64,000 nt of DNA from Solen grandis. Lineage: Eukaryota > Mollusca > Bivalvia > Adapedonta > Solenidae. Numbering within the stretch: the stretch's first letter is position 1; every line of letters starts with the position of its first letter. Positions 10,960 through 23,701 of this stretch are shown piece after piece. The position numbers and the translations under genes were made by a program. The DNA is taken from contig CM037785.1 of NCBI GenBank assembly GCA_021229015.1, positions 42,512,304 through 42,576,303 on the forward strand, in the 5' to 3' direction. The notes below the pieces were generated by a model. The model searched no databases. It had not been told where the DNA came from and saw only the letters and a program-made list of their open reading frames with translations.

Positions 10960-11480
10960 TGTGATTTTATTCATATTTTCGCTTATGTCCGCTTTTCGAA
11001 ACAGTAGAATATCTTTAATATTGTATATACACATTATTTCAAATCATCCTTATGTTCACAAATAGATGTAGAATAAAATCTAAACTTTGGCCTAAGACGG
11101 TAAGTGTCTATGAAAGAGAACGTCAGCAATAAAAAAATAAAGGCTCATTATGTTTCCCAAAAGCAGTATATAATATAATATTCTGAAAGAAAAGCAAAGT
11201 GTGTGCTTCAGATTTGTTACGAGATGCAATCTGTACATATATACTCGTTGACGACAACGTTACTACAATGTATAAATAAGAAAGAACCTTTTGCTAAAGA
11301 TCATTCGATTGTTTACAAAAATAAACTCTATATGCGTATTCCGCATATCCTCGTCATTTTCCCTAGACACTCAGTATGTCTCAGTTAACGTATCACGAGT
11401 ACATAAATTGCGACGTATCAGATAAACAAACTGTGATTTCAAATTCAAATTATTTCCGTGAAACAACAGAGATGTCTTTA
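10960..11480. repeat. Segment duplicated at about 20950-21220
   Basis: The two segments share gagatgcaa-ctgtacatat, ttactacaat-ataaataagaaagaa, tattccgcatatc-t-gtcattttc, cagtatgtctc-gttaac, and aaataaacaaa-tgtgattc in the same order and orientation. Both lie 1.5-1.9 kb from a minus-strand glycine-rich gene, consistent with a roughly 10-kb segmental tandem duplication. Confidence 0.6.
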
Positions 11481-11499
11481 TCTAAATGCAAAGAAATTC

Positions 11500-14220
11500 T
11501 ATTTTATTGCTCATAAAAAAAGGTAATCGTTCTTGGTGGCTCGATTCTTAAATAATTTTGGTGGTCAACGGTGCTGTTAGAGATGTAAGCCGGATTTCGG
11601 ATCACCGATCCGGGATACATGACATATTTCATGCAAACCATTGAAGTACTTAGTTCTATCAGTTGAAAATATTTCATATCTTCACCGCACGTGCAGTGAG
11701 TGATATATTTCATATCACCACTGTCACCAGTCTGCTGTGGTGAAAGAAAATTGGCTATATCTTCCCAACTTTAAGAGAAATTTGTATTCATTTTCTTTGG
11801 TTGAAATAAGATCGTTGACTTGGAATCGATTATTTTGCCGAAATGGCTAAAATTGTTATCGTATTCAATTATCGGTAAGTAGTAAAACTGCAGAAAAGAA
11901 ATTTTCAAACCGGTATAACTTTTTTGTTTGTGAACGTAATATAACCTTGTGGGTATTCATTTTCTAAGAACGAAATATAAAACACTGTCTTTTATTGTGC
12001 TTTATTGTGCAAAACTATTTATTCCATCACCATCGTTCTTGCTGTTATTTCCAAAATCTTATATAAAATGTGCTTGTTTTTCGTAGATGTAGAATATATC
12101 TAACCTCAAAGTAATATAATTTCCAATTAATATTTCTTTCGGTGAGATATACTCAATATCTACTCAAAACAAACAGTTTCTATATCTCAAACTGGCGCAG
12201 TAAAGACTGGTTATGATTTCGTTTTATCCTCATTCAAAATTATGAATTTTCAGTCTCTGTATATTACCATATCGTAATATATTTTTTTCACATTCGAATC
12301 GTTTCTAAAGTTGTATAGTCTAAAAAGGTCGCTGTTCAAGTATTCGAATTTCAATCGTGATTACTTTAAATTAATTCATTTGCTTTATGGTTGTTTAACT
12401 GCAATTTAAGCCAACTGAATTATGATATAAGCATGTTCTAGAACTCAAACGTTGTGATGGCTAATAAATAAAATAGCATATCGGCATGTCGGATTTAAAT
12501 AGACGAAAAGAAACAAAACTGCCGGGTTTACTAGTTTGGAATAAGTTGAAAAACTGTAAGATGAGGTTTCGAGGCGAAAACATGAAACTTCACGCCCAAA
12601 AAAGGAGAGGTGGGAAGATATAACGACATTTGGCTTTAATCTTTTAGACACGGAATTCCCAAATTAGACCCGTTTTCTGGTGCCCTACAAAGCGAAGTAC
12701 AATTAACTAACAGTTTGACTGGTGGGGCTTAAGTTGAAGTTGTAAATGTGGAAGAAGTATAAGTGGTGATGGAGATGGTAGGAGAAGTGGAAGAAGTAGT
12801 AGTAGTGGTGGGAGTAGTAGTACTAGATACAGCAGTCGTGAAAGTGATACAAGTTCTAATAAGTTATGACAAAATTGTCGTACATTTACAACTCTCTATA
12901 GATGTAGTGGGGATTAAAGAAGTAGCAGTTGTGAATCGTAAGGGGGGTATTGAAATGGCGTTGTCATTTAACTTAGAAGTTGATGATTAGATCTTAATGA
13001 AACTTACCATGAATATAAACACTGATGGGGAAATGATGTATTTGTTGAACTAGTGCGAGGTAGTTGTATTGGTGTTGGTTGTATTAGTAAAAAAGTAGTA
13101 GCGGTGTAGTAGTACTGATAGTGAAAATAATGGTAGAGAATGAATAAGTAGTAGTTGTAGAAAGTGTTTTGCCCCAAAGTTCGAATCCACAGCTTTTGAT
13201 TCGCAGTCATGTATCAAGATGCTTTCATTTGAGAATAAAAACTTCCTTTTAAAAGGAAGACTTGCCCAGTTTATTATTAGGCGGACTATCCAAAGTATCT
13301 GTTAGTTAACCACCGACTGTTTTAGTTCAAGTCTTGACCCAAGTATAATAGCCAAGTACCTTCAATGGAATTACCTTCCAAGATTTTTTGGCACATGCTT
13401 GTGTTGTTTTATTAATACTGTGTGACACTTATCAATAGATTCAATCAATAGCTTTGTACAGATTCTTTCCAAAAAGTTATGTGTTGATTGCTGCATATGC
13501 TAAATTACAAACCGAACCCTGAAGGCCAATATAATAATAATACATGTAATAATAAATGGTTCCCGGTAGTGTATTTTGTCCAAAAAAAAAGCATAGTACC
13601 AGAAAAAGCAGTACTAGTATATTGCTGATCACAGAGGCTTGTAGTTGAATGGGACGAGCTTTTTTTGTAAACATAACAGTCACTATCGTCGGCGGTTGCA
13701 TGCCTGTTTTATCGCAGTGTAAAGAATGTAAGCAGGGAACCAAACCGCAAGTTTGTTCCTCCCCCCAATTCATGTTAACTTTGGGACCCGCATATGACGT
13801 TTATACAAACGGATAATTTCGGCTATCTGCCAAATGCAACATGTCCGAAATGTTACGAGAACGATTAAAAGGGAATAACAAGATGCAGTAATATATGGTC
13901 TTGCAGTCGACAAGTAATTCAAATATTCATCTACATGTTGCAGACGAAGTCATTTTGAAAACGGTACTGGTTAAAGTTTGTGGTTCAAACACGTAAAGTT
14001 AAAGATTCTTCGCTCTTTCCTTGTAACCTCTTTTTGGATATGTTTTCTCTTCATGACAGTAAGTGGTACTGACCGTTGAGATAGGTTTCACTTATATGAA
14101 CTTTACTTTCGAATGACGCAAAAGAAACCAAGTGACAGCTTTCACTTTCGGACACATCGTGGAAGAATCTCGCAACAAGTAGTGTTTATTGTTATAAGTT
14201 AGAAAGGAACAATAAATACA
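11500..14220. other. Intergenic; GTA-rich low complexity at 12745-13165
   Basis: Imperfect (gta/gtg/gaa)n sequence gives Val- or Ser/Arg-rich readings that start and stop arbitrarily. At 13160-13215 there is a minus-strand tRNA-like scrap (agttcgaatccacagc). No gene is supported. Confidence 0.45.
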
Positions 14221-14224
14221 AATC

Positions 14225-14480
14225 AAAATATGAATTATCTGTATTGTATAGTACTTCTCCAATAATCCAGAGTGCCTGTAAACATGCAACTGTATACTTG
14301 AAAAATCTTAGGCCAGTTAACGGCGTTTCATTGCTGGAAAATGCCTCTAGAACAATTCATTATTTGCTGGAATTGCATAATATCCGCGATAGTTAAGTCC
14401 TTGATTATATACAGAACGAGTAAACGAGGAATGGATGCAAGTCAAGAAACATTTTTACTAGGTGTTTCATCAAAATACCA
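14225..14480 (+). repeat. Diverged outlying copy of the 176-bp satellite unit
   Basis: It shares with the array at 15.1 kb: agtacttctccaataatccagagtgcctgtaaacat, cattatttgctggaattgcata, and gtaaacgaggaatggatgcaagtcaagaaa. It is separated from the array by about 0.6 kb of unrelated AT-rich sequence. A similar fragment (catttgctggaattgtac) occurs at about 5238. Confidence 0.65.
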
Positions 14481-15114
14481 TGCATGTATTTTTATTATTT
14501 GACATTGTATTGTTTCCGATTCTTATAGTTTACACGTTACATATAACTTTTAGGCCGTTACTCCGCGTCACGCGCGTGTATTCTATATGTATGCATAGTG
14601 TATTGAACTCGGACAGCTGGATTAAATATGTTTGATTCATTATTGATAATTATAATGTTGAAAATATATGAGAAATACACACGTTAAATCGTTATTTTTA
14701 GTTATTATTTGAAACTATTTTCTTGGTGTCTGATTACAAAAGTTATTCGTTCACAGTCCGTTCATTCATGTTTGTGTATGTATGTTTTTATAATCACGTT
14801 TTACTGTCAGTATAAGTCATATGATAACAAGAATCTGACGTGAATTGTCACTTCATATCAATTTTTTTCCCAAAATCTGGCCGAGGCTCGCTAAATAACA
14901 TTTTCATAAACTCATTTAGTAAAATTTGATATGAAATATCACTAAAATGTCTTCATGTCAGATCTTATATTATATATTATCCTCGGGTAAGAAGGATATA
15001 CCCGGTTAGAAAATATTTTTTACCTTTGTGGAATATTTACATAAATAGAATACATTTAAAAAAAGGAAAATATTTTTCCTCTAAGTACAATGTGAAAATA
15101 CGAGTCCTATGATT

Positions 15115-16220
15115 ATTTGTATTAGATAGTGCTTCTCCATTATCCATAATGCCTGTGAACATCTATGTAATATCAAAGACCCTTTAGACTGAATTCATTG
15201 CTGCAATGTCATAATTTGCTGCAATTGCATATTCAACAGCATTAGCTCGGCCCTAGACTAAATGAAACAAGATGGATAAACTAGGAATGGATGCAAGTCA
15301 AGAAATACGTTAGTTTAAAGGTATTTTATCCAAATATATCTATGTAATATCAAAGACCCCTTAGACTGAATACATTGCTGCAATGTCATTATTTGCTGCA
15401 ATTGCATATTAATAGCCTTAGCTCGGCCTTAGACTAAATGAAACAAGATGGATAAACTAGGAATGGATGCAAGTCAAGAAATACGTTAGTTTAAAAGTAT
15501 TTTATCCAAATATATCTATGTAATATCAAAGACCCTTTAGACTGAATTCATTGCTGCAATGTCATTATTTGCTGCAATTGCATATTAACAGCCTTAGCTC
15601 GGCCCTAGACTAAATGAAACAAGATGGTTAAACTAGGAATGGATGCAAGTCAAGAAATACGTTAGTTTAAAAGTATTTTATCCAAATATATCTATGTAAT
15701 ATCAAAGACCCTTTAGACTGAATTCATTGCTGCAATGTCATTATTTGCTGCAATTGCATATTAACAGCCTTAGCTCGGCCTTAGACTAAATGAAACAAGA
15801 TGGATCAACTAGGAATGGATGCAAGTCAAGAAATACGTTAGTTTAAAAGTATTTTATCCAAATATATCTATGTAATATCAAAGACCCTTTAGACTGAATT
15901 CATTGCTGCAATGTCATTATTTGCTGCAATTGCATATTAACAGCCTTAGCTCGGCCCTAGACTAAATGAAACAAGATGGATCAACTAGGAATGGATGCAA
16001 GTCAAGAAATACGTTAGTTTAAAAGTATTTTATCCAAATATATCTATGTAATATCAAAGACCCTTTAGACTGAATTCATTGCTGCCATGTCATTATTTGC
16101 TGCAGTTGCATATTAATAGCATTAGCTCGGCCCTTGACTAAAGGAAACAAAATGGGTAAACGAGGAATGGATGCAAGTCAAAGAAATACGTTTGTCTAAA
16201 AGTGTTTAATCCAAACACAA
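15115..16220 (+). repeat. Satellite array, six units of 176-177 bp
   Basis: The word tatgtaatatcaaagaccc starts at 15164, 15341, 15517, 15693, 15869 and 16045, giving periods of 177, 176, 176, 176 and 176. The central units are nearly identical; the first and last are more diverged, as expected for homogenisation by unequal exchange. Each unit carries attgctgcaatgtcattatttgctgcaattgcat and ends ggaatggatgcaagtcaagaaatac. No long ORF is present. Confidence 0.95.
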
Positions 16221-16224
16221 GGTT

Positions 16225-17690
16225 TGTATTTCTACTCATATTAATGAAGAATACGATAAAAGTACAGTTTTTCGTCTTATAACGATTACCTCGGCGTTAG
16301 GAAGAGTCACTTGTTTGCATTAAATTAAATGTAGGGGAATTTACTGTAGGTGTTAATAATATCTTTCTTGTAATGATGGATATGCCTTAAAAATTGGAGC
16401 ACTCAATTAACTTGCGTTTGGGGAAATGAGTTGTAAGAGATTTACTTTTTCACTTTACGCTCTTCTTACGCCTCAAACATAATGGGTATTTTTTTTTTTA
16501 CAAACTTTTCTTTAAACATGTATGTGTATTAAACATTCTCTCTCTCCATTTCTCTCTACAAAGTATTTTTTTATATGTAAATAACATAATAACATAATAA
16601 TCGATTGACCGATCGATCTGTCTGTGTTCCTCTTCGTCCATCCTGTTGTCAAGGTCTCTCCCTTTTTCATTCTGACACGTTTGCGCTCAGAAATATTAAA
16701 TATCATTCCCTGACATTAACAACTAATGCGTATCACCTAAAGCTGTTGATTTCTAAACTGTCTCACACCTAACCAAAAGAAGGGAGAGAAATATTTGCAT
16801 GAGCTTTTTTATCTCAACTTTCAAGATTTCTTTCATGTGGTTTTGGGTTTTCTTATCTGTTACATTTCATCTTCGTTATCTGTCAAATGAAATAAGTAAA
16901 TGCATGAAAACTTCCAATTAAACTACTTCAAAGCACGCAATCTTGACACATTTAATCATTTTTTCTACCCATCGTCCCATCAATCTGATTCTTTTGTAAA
17001 TGAAATGTAAAAAGAAAAACAATCATTTGAAACAATGATAATATTGTCGGTGTCGTCGAAAGATTTATATGTTCACGGATTTCTTTGGTTGAAGAACTTT
17101 AAAGAAAATACAATTGTAGACACCATGGCTTCTCAACAGTGTTACGGCCACGCTGACAATAGGGGATTAATTTGATTCAAATGAAATATAAAAAATGAAT
17201 ATATTTGACGTCCTATTCACGTTCCGGCCGTAATTTGTAGAGACTATGTCTACCAGATAGATATATGATGGTTGCAGTTTTAATGGTTTCACACAACTGT
17301 CAAACCTTTCTTAAGCGTCCAGGCAAGGGATTATAGACAAATGACTACTCAGTCCCAGGTCTTGTTTCATAATTTGTTACGTCTCATGTTAAGGCTCAGA
17401 TTTCAGATATACTAATGTGTAAAAAAATCAATTTAGTCAGATTTATTAGTATATCAGTCAATAAAATCATTGAATAAATATAGGAAATAATATTCCTAAT
17501 TTATTGTATTTTATTTATAAAGTAGAGTAGCTGATTATTTCATTAATGTGTTAAGTCTCAGTTTAGAAATGCAAATATTATATTCAATAAATTAAAGATT
17601 TTGATTAGATTTAAGTATATCAGTGATTGGAAATTTATGTCTAGATAAATTTGTGTTTTATTCATTTATGCATTATTGGAAAATCTATTT
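16225..17690. other. AT-rich intergenic, no gene seen
   Basis: The sequence is AT-rich with an (tctc)-rich patch near 16537-16557. I see no coding or repeat structure that I can support. Confidence 0.4.
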
Positions 17691-17692
17691 TT

Positions 17693-17987
17693 TGTGTGTT
17701 TGTTGGGTTTTACGTCCCACCGACAGTATTTCAGTCATTTGGAGACGATTTCTTCTTGAGACAGATATAGTGCTGCCACACTGCAGTATCACGCCGTAGA
17801 CATGTGGCATGATATCACACCCAGTCACATTATCCTGACACCAGGTCAACCGGTCCTGCAACTACCCTCACAGCAAGTGACTAAAACAGTACCATTTTAC
17901 GACTTTGGTATGTGGCGGCCAGAGATCGAACCCACGACATCCCGCTCTCGAGGCGGACGCTCTATCCAATTGGCCACCGAGGACGGT
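17693..17987 (-). mobile_element. Full-length tRNA-derived SINE, family 2
   Basis: Read on the minus strand, a tRNA-like head has an A box in ggtggccaattggatagagcg and a B box in gtgggttcgatc. The body follows (ggttgacctggtgtcaggataatgtgactgggtg, ctgcagtgtggcagcac), then the tail aaatgactgaaatactgtcggtgggacg and aacccaacaaac. The tail shares gactgaaatactgtcg with family 1, suggesting both use the same LINE partner. No clear TSD was found. Confidence 0.8.
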
Positions 17988-17999
17988 GGAACAGAAATA

Positions 18000-18860
18000 T
18001 CTTAAAAAAAATATTCGGGAAAATTGTGGTCTACAAATAGACATATGCCTACTTCTTATTTAGATTTTTTAAATCACATTGCCAAAGCAGCATTCCTAAA
18101 TTGATATGAAAGTGTTAAATTTTCATTACTATCTTACCATTCATATTGTTATATATAGTAGAAAGATATAAGATATATACAACCTGAAACTCCCATTTTA
18201 AATTGAAATATCCTAAATATCCTAAAAATAAATTGTACATGCCAATGATAGCATTGCATTTACCCTTACTTCATTTGCATACCAACATTTGATTAGTTGA
18301 AGAAGTAGGTCAAAATCAATATTATACAGATACGCCGAAAAACATAGCGTCCTAACCTGATCTTAAATACAGAGTTTGGTCAGTTATAATATAGGATCTG
18401 CATAAACGGCATATAAATGACTTTTAGATATAATGGAAACTAGTAATTCAAAATTATAAAAAGATCACCTTTCTTGGTTCTATGTCCATGCTTGTTTCAT
18501 TAGTAAAGGCATGGCAGACGTATACCGTAGACATGAGAAATCGAAATTTAAATTAATTAAATGGATGGATGGATGGATGGATGGATAGATGGATGGATGG
18601 ATGGATGAGACATGCCATTTGATAAAAGTTTTGTCTGCAGATGTCTTGCCATCGCCTGAACTTATGCTTTCTTACCTAAAACAAAATAAGATAGAAACAA
18701 TGATCGCATTCCTTTTGTGGCAACATAATCTGACAAGTTATTCTAAGTCCCTCGACGATTCTTTTGGAAGCCCAGTCCCTACCACTTAATATTTTCATGA
18801 AAACACGCTGTCGACAACGACCTTCAGAATAGACACGTAGTCATGTAAACTATCAATGGA
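18000..18860. other. Intergenic with (GGAT)n microsatellite
   Basis: Imperfect ggat repeats occur at 18561-18606. No gene is supported. Confidence 0.5.
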
Positions 18861-19150
18861 ACACTGTGTGTAATGCCCAACAGAATCAAATCTTGCAACA
18901 ATTCTCAGAAATTAAAAACTTTGGAATTATACAGATCGATTGCTGTCTTTAACATCAAATCGATAGTATTGCATACATTTAGATATTTTTACAACACTGA
19001 ATATAACAAACAGCAAGATTATGAACCATTCTTTTATCAATACTGTCTAATGAATGTTGAACGATTTGAGCATAATAATCACATGACCATTTCATATGAA
19101 TGGTATGCTTCACCAAATTATCAAATCGTTGGCTCAAAAAATCCACTTAC

Positions 19151-19555
19151 CTAACCATATGACGTGCCTCCTTTTTTGCCACCGAATCCGTAGCCATAAT
19201 AATATCCTGGACCCACGTAGCCAAAACCGGAGCTATATCCACCGACGCTATACCCTGCACTTAAACCACCACCAACTCCCCCGATCCATATCATAACCAG
19301 ATCCAGGGCCACCGAAGCCAAAGCTAGACCCAAATCCACCTCCACCCGCCGACGCCAAATCCTACTCCGAATCCACCGCCGCCGACGCCATAGCCTAGTC
19401 CGAATCCACCACCGCCACCTACGCACCCGCGGTAACTACCCCAAACACACACAGGTCTCCAGTAAACATATGATTTCCACACCCATGGCCTTTATTTGTA
19501 CTAATGTAATTTTGGGCACTGGTAGCGGCGGTGAGAGAAATATGAGCGTCTTCAT
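19151..19555 (-). pseudogene. Decayed Gly-rich secreted protein, paralogue of the 1.2-kb gene
   Basis: The ATG at 19555 (TTCCATCATGAAGAC) aligns with the start of the gene at 1595. MKTLIFL, then AATSAQ in a shifted frame, then KG-x-WVWKSYVYWRPV after another 1-bp loss match the signal peptide and basic aromatic motif of that gene. Gly-rich repeats (GGGGFGLGYGVGG) follow, and at least two more frame changes are needed to reach GGYSSGFGYVGPGYYYGYG and GGKKGGTSYG-TAG. The whole span is 405 nt, but no single frame covers it. TTACTTTCAG just upstream of the ATG looks like a splice acceptor. GTAAGT just after the stop could be a donor, or chance. At least four frame breaks argue for a pseudogene, though assembly error cannot be excluded. 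Confidence 0.6.
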
Positions 19556-19559
19556 GATG

Positions 19560-20646
19560 GAACTGAAAGTAACCCCATACAGATAATATACTGTAATAAC
19601 ATCATTTTAGTTGACTTTCAATTTTATTATACCTCTGTATATCATTTAATGAAAAGACTTATTTTATTCCGCTTCATTACTGTGTGTTTCACAGGAAGTC
19701 AGGGTGAAAATAAACGGCCTAACGGCCGAAAAATGGTTTAATTTTAGCGAAATTATTTAATTTTGTAAAAGTAATATTATTATAAAAATTTACGACGTCC
19801 TTAAATGATCGCAGAGAGATTCCGTTCCTTATCATTTTTCAATGACGGAAAAAACTAAAGCGACAAACTCTAAGGCATGTTGGTATGTGACTTTGACATA
19901 TTCCGATGAAATGTAGCGCGCACGGCCTAATATCGTTGCTTTGGTGCCAGCTAGCATTCATTGTAACCATTTTAAATTCTTTTGAATGTGATCGAAATGA
20001 ATTTATCAAATAAATATGAAAATATAAGTAATATAATACGTTGAAGTCTCTTCGCGTAAAATGTTAGATATGATAGACTCAGTATGCTATATTTTTAACA
20101 GTTAGGTCCTTGGTTCAGACCTTACTTGACCTTTGCAATATTTGATGATTGGGACTGGATGCTTTCAAACCCTTTCTTTCAGTTTTATGAACGAGTCGTT
20201 ACGACCAATCATTGACCGACGGACTAATTCAAACTTACACAAATACTAAACATACGACGCCATTTTGATACGTGAATGGAAATATAAATATACTAATGGA
20301 AATACTTTGTTTCTCTTAAGGTAATTATTATTTATTTATCATCTTTATTATTCCTTATATGTTTTTATTATTACCTTTTGTAACTTAAATGGTGTAATTA
20401 ACTAAATTGTTAATATTTGAAACCAATCCGATGTACAACTAAAATGTTTGATTGTATTATGTAATCATCATCGTGATTCTTGCTGAGTATTCTATGTCCA
20501 AACTAAAGTAAATATATTAAATATTTCATATACTGACATGCTAATATTTAATTTGATTATATGCGATCTTTTATTTATGTCAGAAAATGTATCTATTTTT
20601 AGATAGTCGGAGACTACTGAAGAGTTTCGTCCCTTTGTGGATGTGC

Positions 20647-20699
<53 letters not shown>

Positions 20700-20940
20700 C
20701 TCAATCTCTTGTCGTTTGGCTTTCCCTTCTACCACTGAGCCCGTCGACACTTACTTGACCTTTGCAATATTTCAAAATCTTTAACCTCTTTAGTCAGATG
20801 ATTGGGACTGGATGCTTTCAAACCCTTTCTTTCAGTTTTATGAACGAAGTGCAGCGGTAGTTGTCCTTATATACATTGCCAAACATATCAAAGGCCCATT
20901 ACTGTTCCAAAAGCGATGTATATCCTTCGGACAGAAAAAA
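19560..20940. other. Intergenic with local direct repeat and (TA)n
   Basis: A (TA)n tract occupies about 20650-20698. The segment acttgacctttgcaatattt ... tgattgggactggatgctttcaaaccc ... atgaacga occurs at about 20124-20193 and again at about 20754-20847. The second copy has about 27 extra bases in the middle. No gene is supported. Confidence 0.6.
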
Positions 20941-21219
20941 ATGTTTGATACAATTTTTTAAGAGATGCAACTTGTACATATGCGTTGAAGACAGTATTAC
21001 TACAATACATAAATAAGAAAGAATCTTCAATTGTTAACAAATATACCTGATTTGCATATTCCGCATATCTTTGTCAATTTTCTGACATTTTCCATACACC
21101 TTCCGTATGTCTCCGTTAACTAATCGCAAGTAAAATGATTGATAGCAAAGCAAATAAACAAATTGTGATTCGGTGACGGTTTTTTAAAATTGAAATTATT
21201 CTCGTTTACGGATTTCCTT

Positions 21220-23380
21220 CCACAATGATTGATCATGTTCAGTAATGTTTCTGCATATGTAATTATCATATAATATTAAAAGCATCCCTATCTTTATGTT
21301 CATTTGTTCTTTTGCCAAATATATATCCTCGTTACTATTATATATTAATTTTCATTAAAATGTCTTGGAGAATTAATTTTTGGTGTTGTTCTTGTTTTTA
21401 TTTTCTTTATCTTTTTATTTTATCTTTATATTTCTTATAATTATTATTATTTTGTGCAGGTTTTGCTCGTTCTCCTCGGAGCTTACTAAAATACGTCTGG
21501 CCTGCATGGTCGGTCGTGTCACCAAAAACTTTTGTAGTTGCTGACGACATTGTCATACTTTGCGAGACGCTCATGCAACCTCCAATGAAGTTTAGACCTA
21601 ACGTGATACCTCAATAACTATGAACAACATAAACTTTACCCTTTGAATAACATAGACGACTTTCAGACAGTTTGTTAAAAATAGTTTTAATTTGTTTTAA
21701 ATTTAATCTGCGTTATACTCGGTAATAATTTAAAACTGTAAAGTTTTGTCTGGCCTTCTGCTAAGCGTACACAATAGACAAAAATTTCGTCTCGTCGGCA
21801 TTACATTTCCTTTTCGTTCTGTATTTTAACTTCGAAGATTCATCTTATCGCTTCGATTTCCGAATTTTGCCCTAAACGAAATAGCATAGATTAGTCCCCA
21901 TTCAGTTTACACCACTAAGGCGTGTGACATTGTGTAAATGCACGCACATGTCTTACTTCAATCAGCAGAAATGTATAGTTTGAGTACGTAATGTACACAT
22001 AATGTTTCTGTCCATCATTAAAGTGAAAGAAAATATTTCCCTAATACTGATATGTATTCTACAGACACATGGTCATCCAATGCATCTCTCCTAATTGTGG
22101 AAAAAAAATGGGTTGTTTCCCCATCACGGGCAATACCGCCACAGACGGTATTGAAACCATATTTAGAATTATTAAACGTTTTAGTTATGTGTGACGTTGT
22201 CACTCACAATTTTAGTACCTACATTCTGAGGGTCCGTTTCTCTACATTTAAAACCGAATAACCTCTCAGTTTTGTATTAATGACCGAACGATTTAACAGA
22301 AATCTACAATACAGATATGCTGAGATTCAGCCAAAGTAGTGAAAACTCAATTTTGAGTAAAATATAAATATTTACGGGACACAATAAATGTATGTAGTAT
22401 AAAAACACAGAGGAACTATGTTCCCTATGATGTTGCGTAACTCACTTTACCACGCGGAGGTGTATAGTTTCTTTCGAATGCAAAGGTGGCTCATGCTTGA
22501 ATTTGGATGGAGGATGTGCAGGTTTCGGTTAGTTGGTGGTGTTTCAATGGCCCATATAGAAAGCTTGAATTACGATAAAAATCCGTGTAACCTCCTTATA
22601 ACCACATCTAGGTATCTCGGATACATCAGGGATATCTCCAGGGGTTATTTGTTGCTCTTTAGATATCGGAAGTTACTAAAGATACAATAGGGATCCACTT
22701 AGTTGCATCTATAAATAGAAACTGTGCCGTCGCTCGGTACTACAAATCAAAGCACTGATAGCGCTAAGAGAACAGTATTGTCTCATTTCTTTTGTTTATC
22801 ACAGTAAATTTAATAAACGGAGGTTTAATTTTCGCACAATGCCAATAATCCCTCTTTAACGCTGCGTAAACAGGGTCATTAGATGAACGCACCATTTGTT
22901 TCAACAGACTGATAACAATTAGCACATTGCCACTCTCCCCCTATATTTCTATAGCCTTCAATGAACAATCGTTAATTATTTTAATATAAGTTAAATATTT
23001 GGAAAAACCAAGTTACCCTGCATATTTGCAGCTTGTCAAACCCTCTTCCACTTGAGACACACACAACTTCAGTGCCTTCAGATTTTTATTTTTTTTTCTG
23101 CTGTCACTTGGCTGATCACATTCACTCTTCGCGCATGCGGTAGCTTCATAGGCTGAACTTACGATAAAGCTACCATGACTGGTGAAGACGCCATATTGCG
23201 GAATGTGTCATATGGTATCACAAGTCACCTGCGTTGGGGATATCGTATTTTCTATCTAACCGATTTCGCCGAAAATAGCGTTTTCCAGTGCAATTTGACC
23301 TGCGATTGCCGAGTTAATTTATCAGGAAACAAAAACTTCGCCAACATAAAAAGGGAGAGTAGAAAAAACGTAATTTCTAC
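21220..23380. other. Intergenic between Gly-rich genes and the inverted duplication
   Basis: No supported gene. Short open frames (for example 22418-22690) lack homology I recognise, splice signals or composition bias. Confidence 0.4.
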
Positions 23381-23701
23381 CGATCATCTGTAAACGAGCT
23401 GCTTTAAATGCTGTTTACTTTTCCATGTTCATATCTGGCTATTTGTATGTTCGTATGATATCGTCTGTCTGTCTATATGTCTGTTTATATCTTTGTGTAT
23501 GACTATATTATGACAACGACACTTATCTTTTTATTTGTTTCATTGAGACCCAATCTTAAATCCACTCAGAGTGCATTATGGGTTACATTTTAATTTCTTG
23601 TATCCGACGTTATTTTCATATCACCTTGGAATGTTCCGAGTGGTCACCTTTTAAATAGTTACGATAGTCCTTATCCACAAACATTGCCATGTGGAGTTTT
23701 G

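Noticed and set aside
12763..12990. Val-rich (or Ser/Arg-rich in another frame) ORF
   Set aside because: It comes from imperfect GTA/GTG/GAA microsatellite-like DNA; no start context or conserved ends.
15115..16220. Regular repeats reminiscent of a CRISPR-like array
   Set aside because: The whole 176-bp unit is repeated with no unique spacers, and the genome is animal; it is a satellite.
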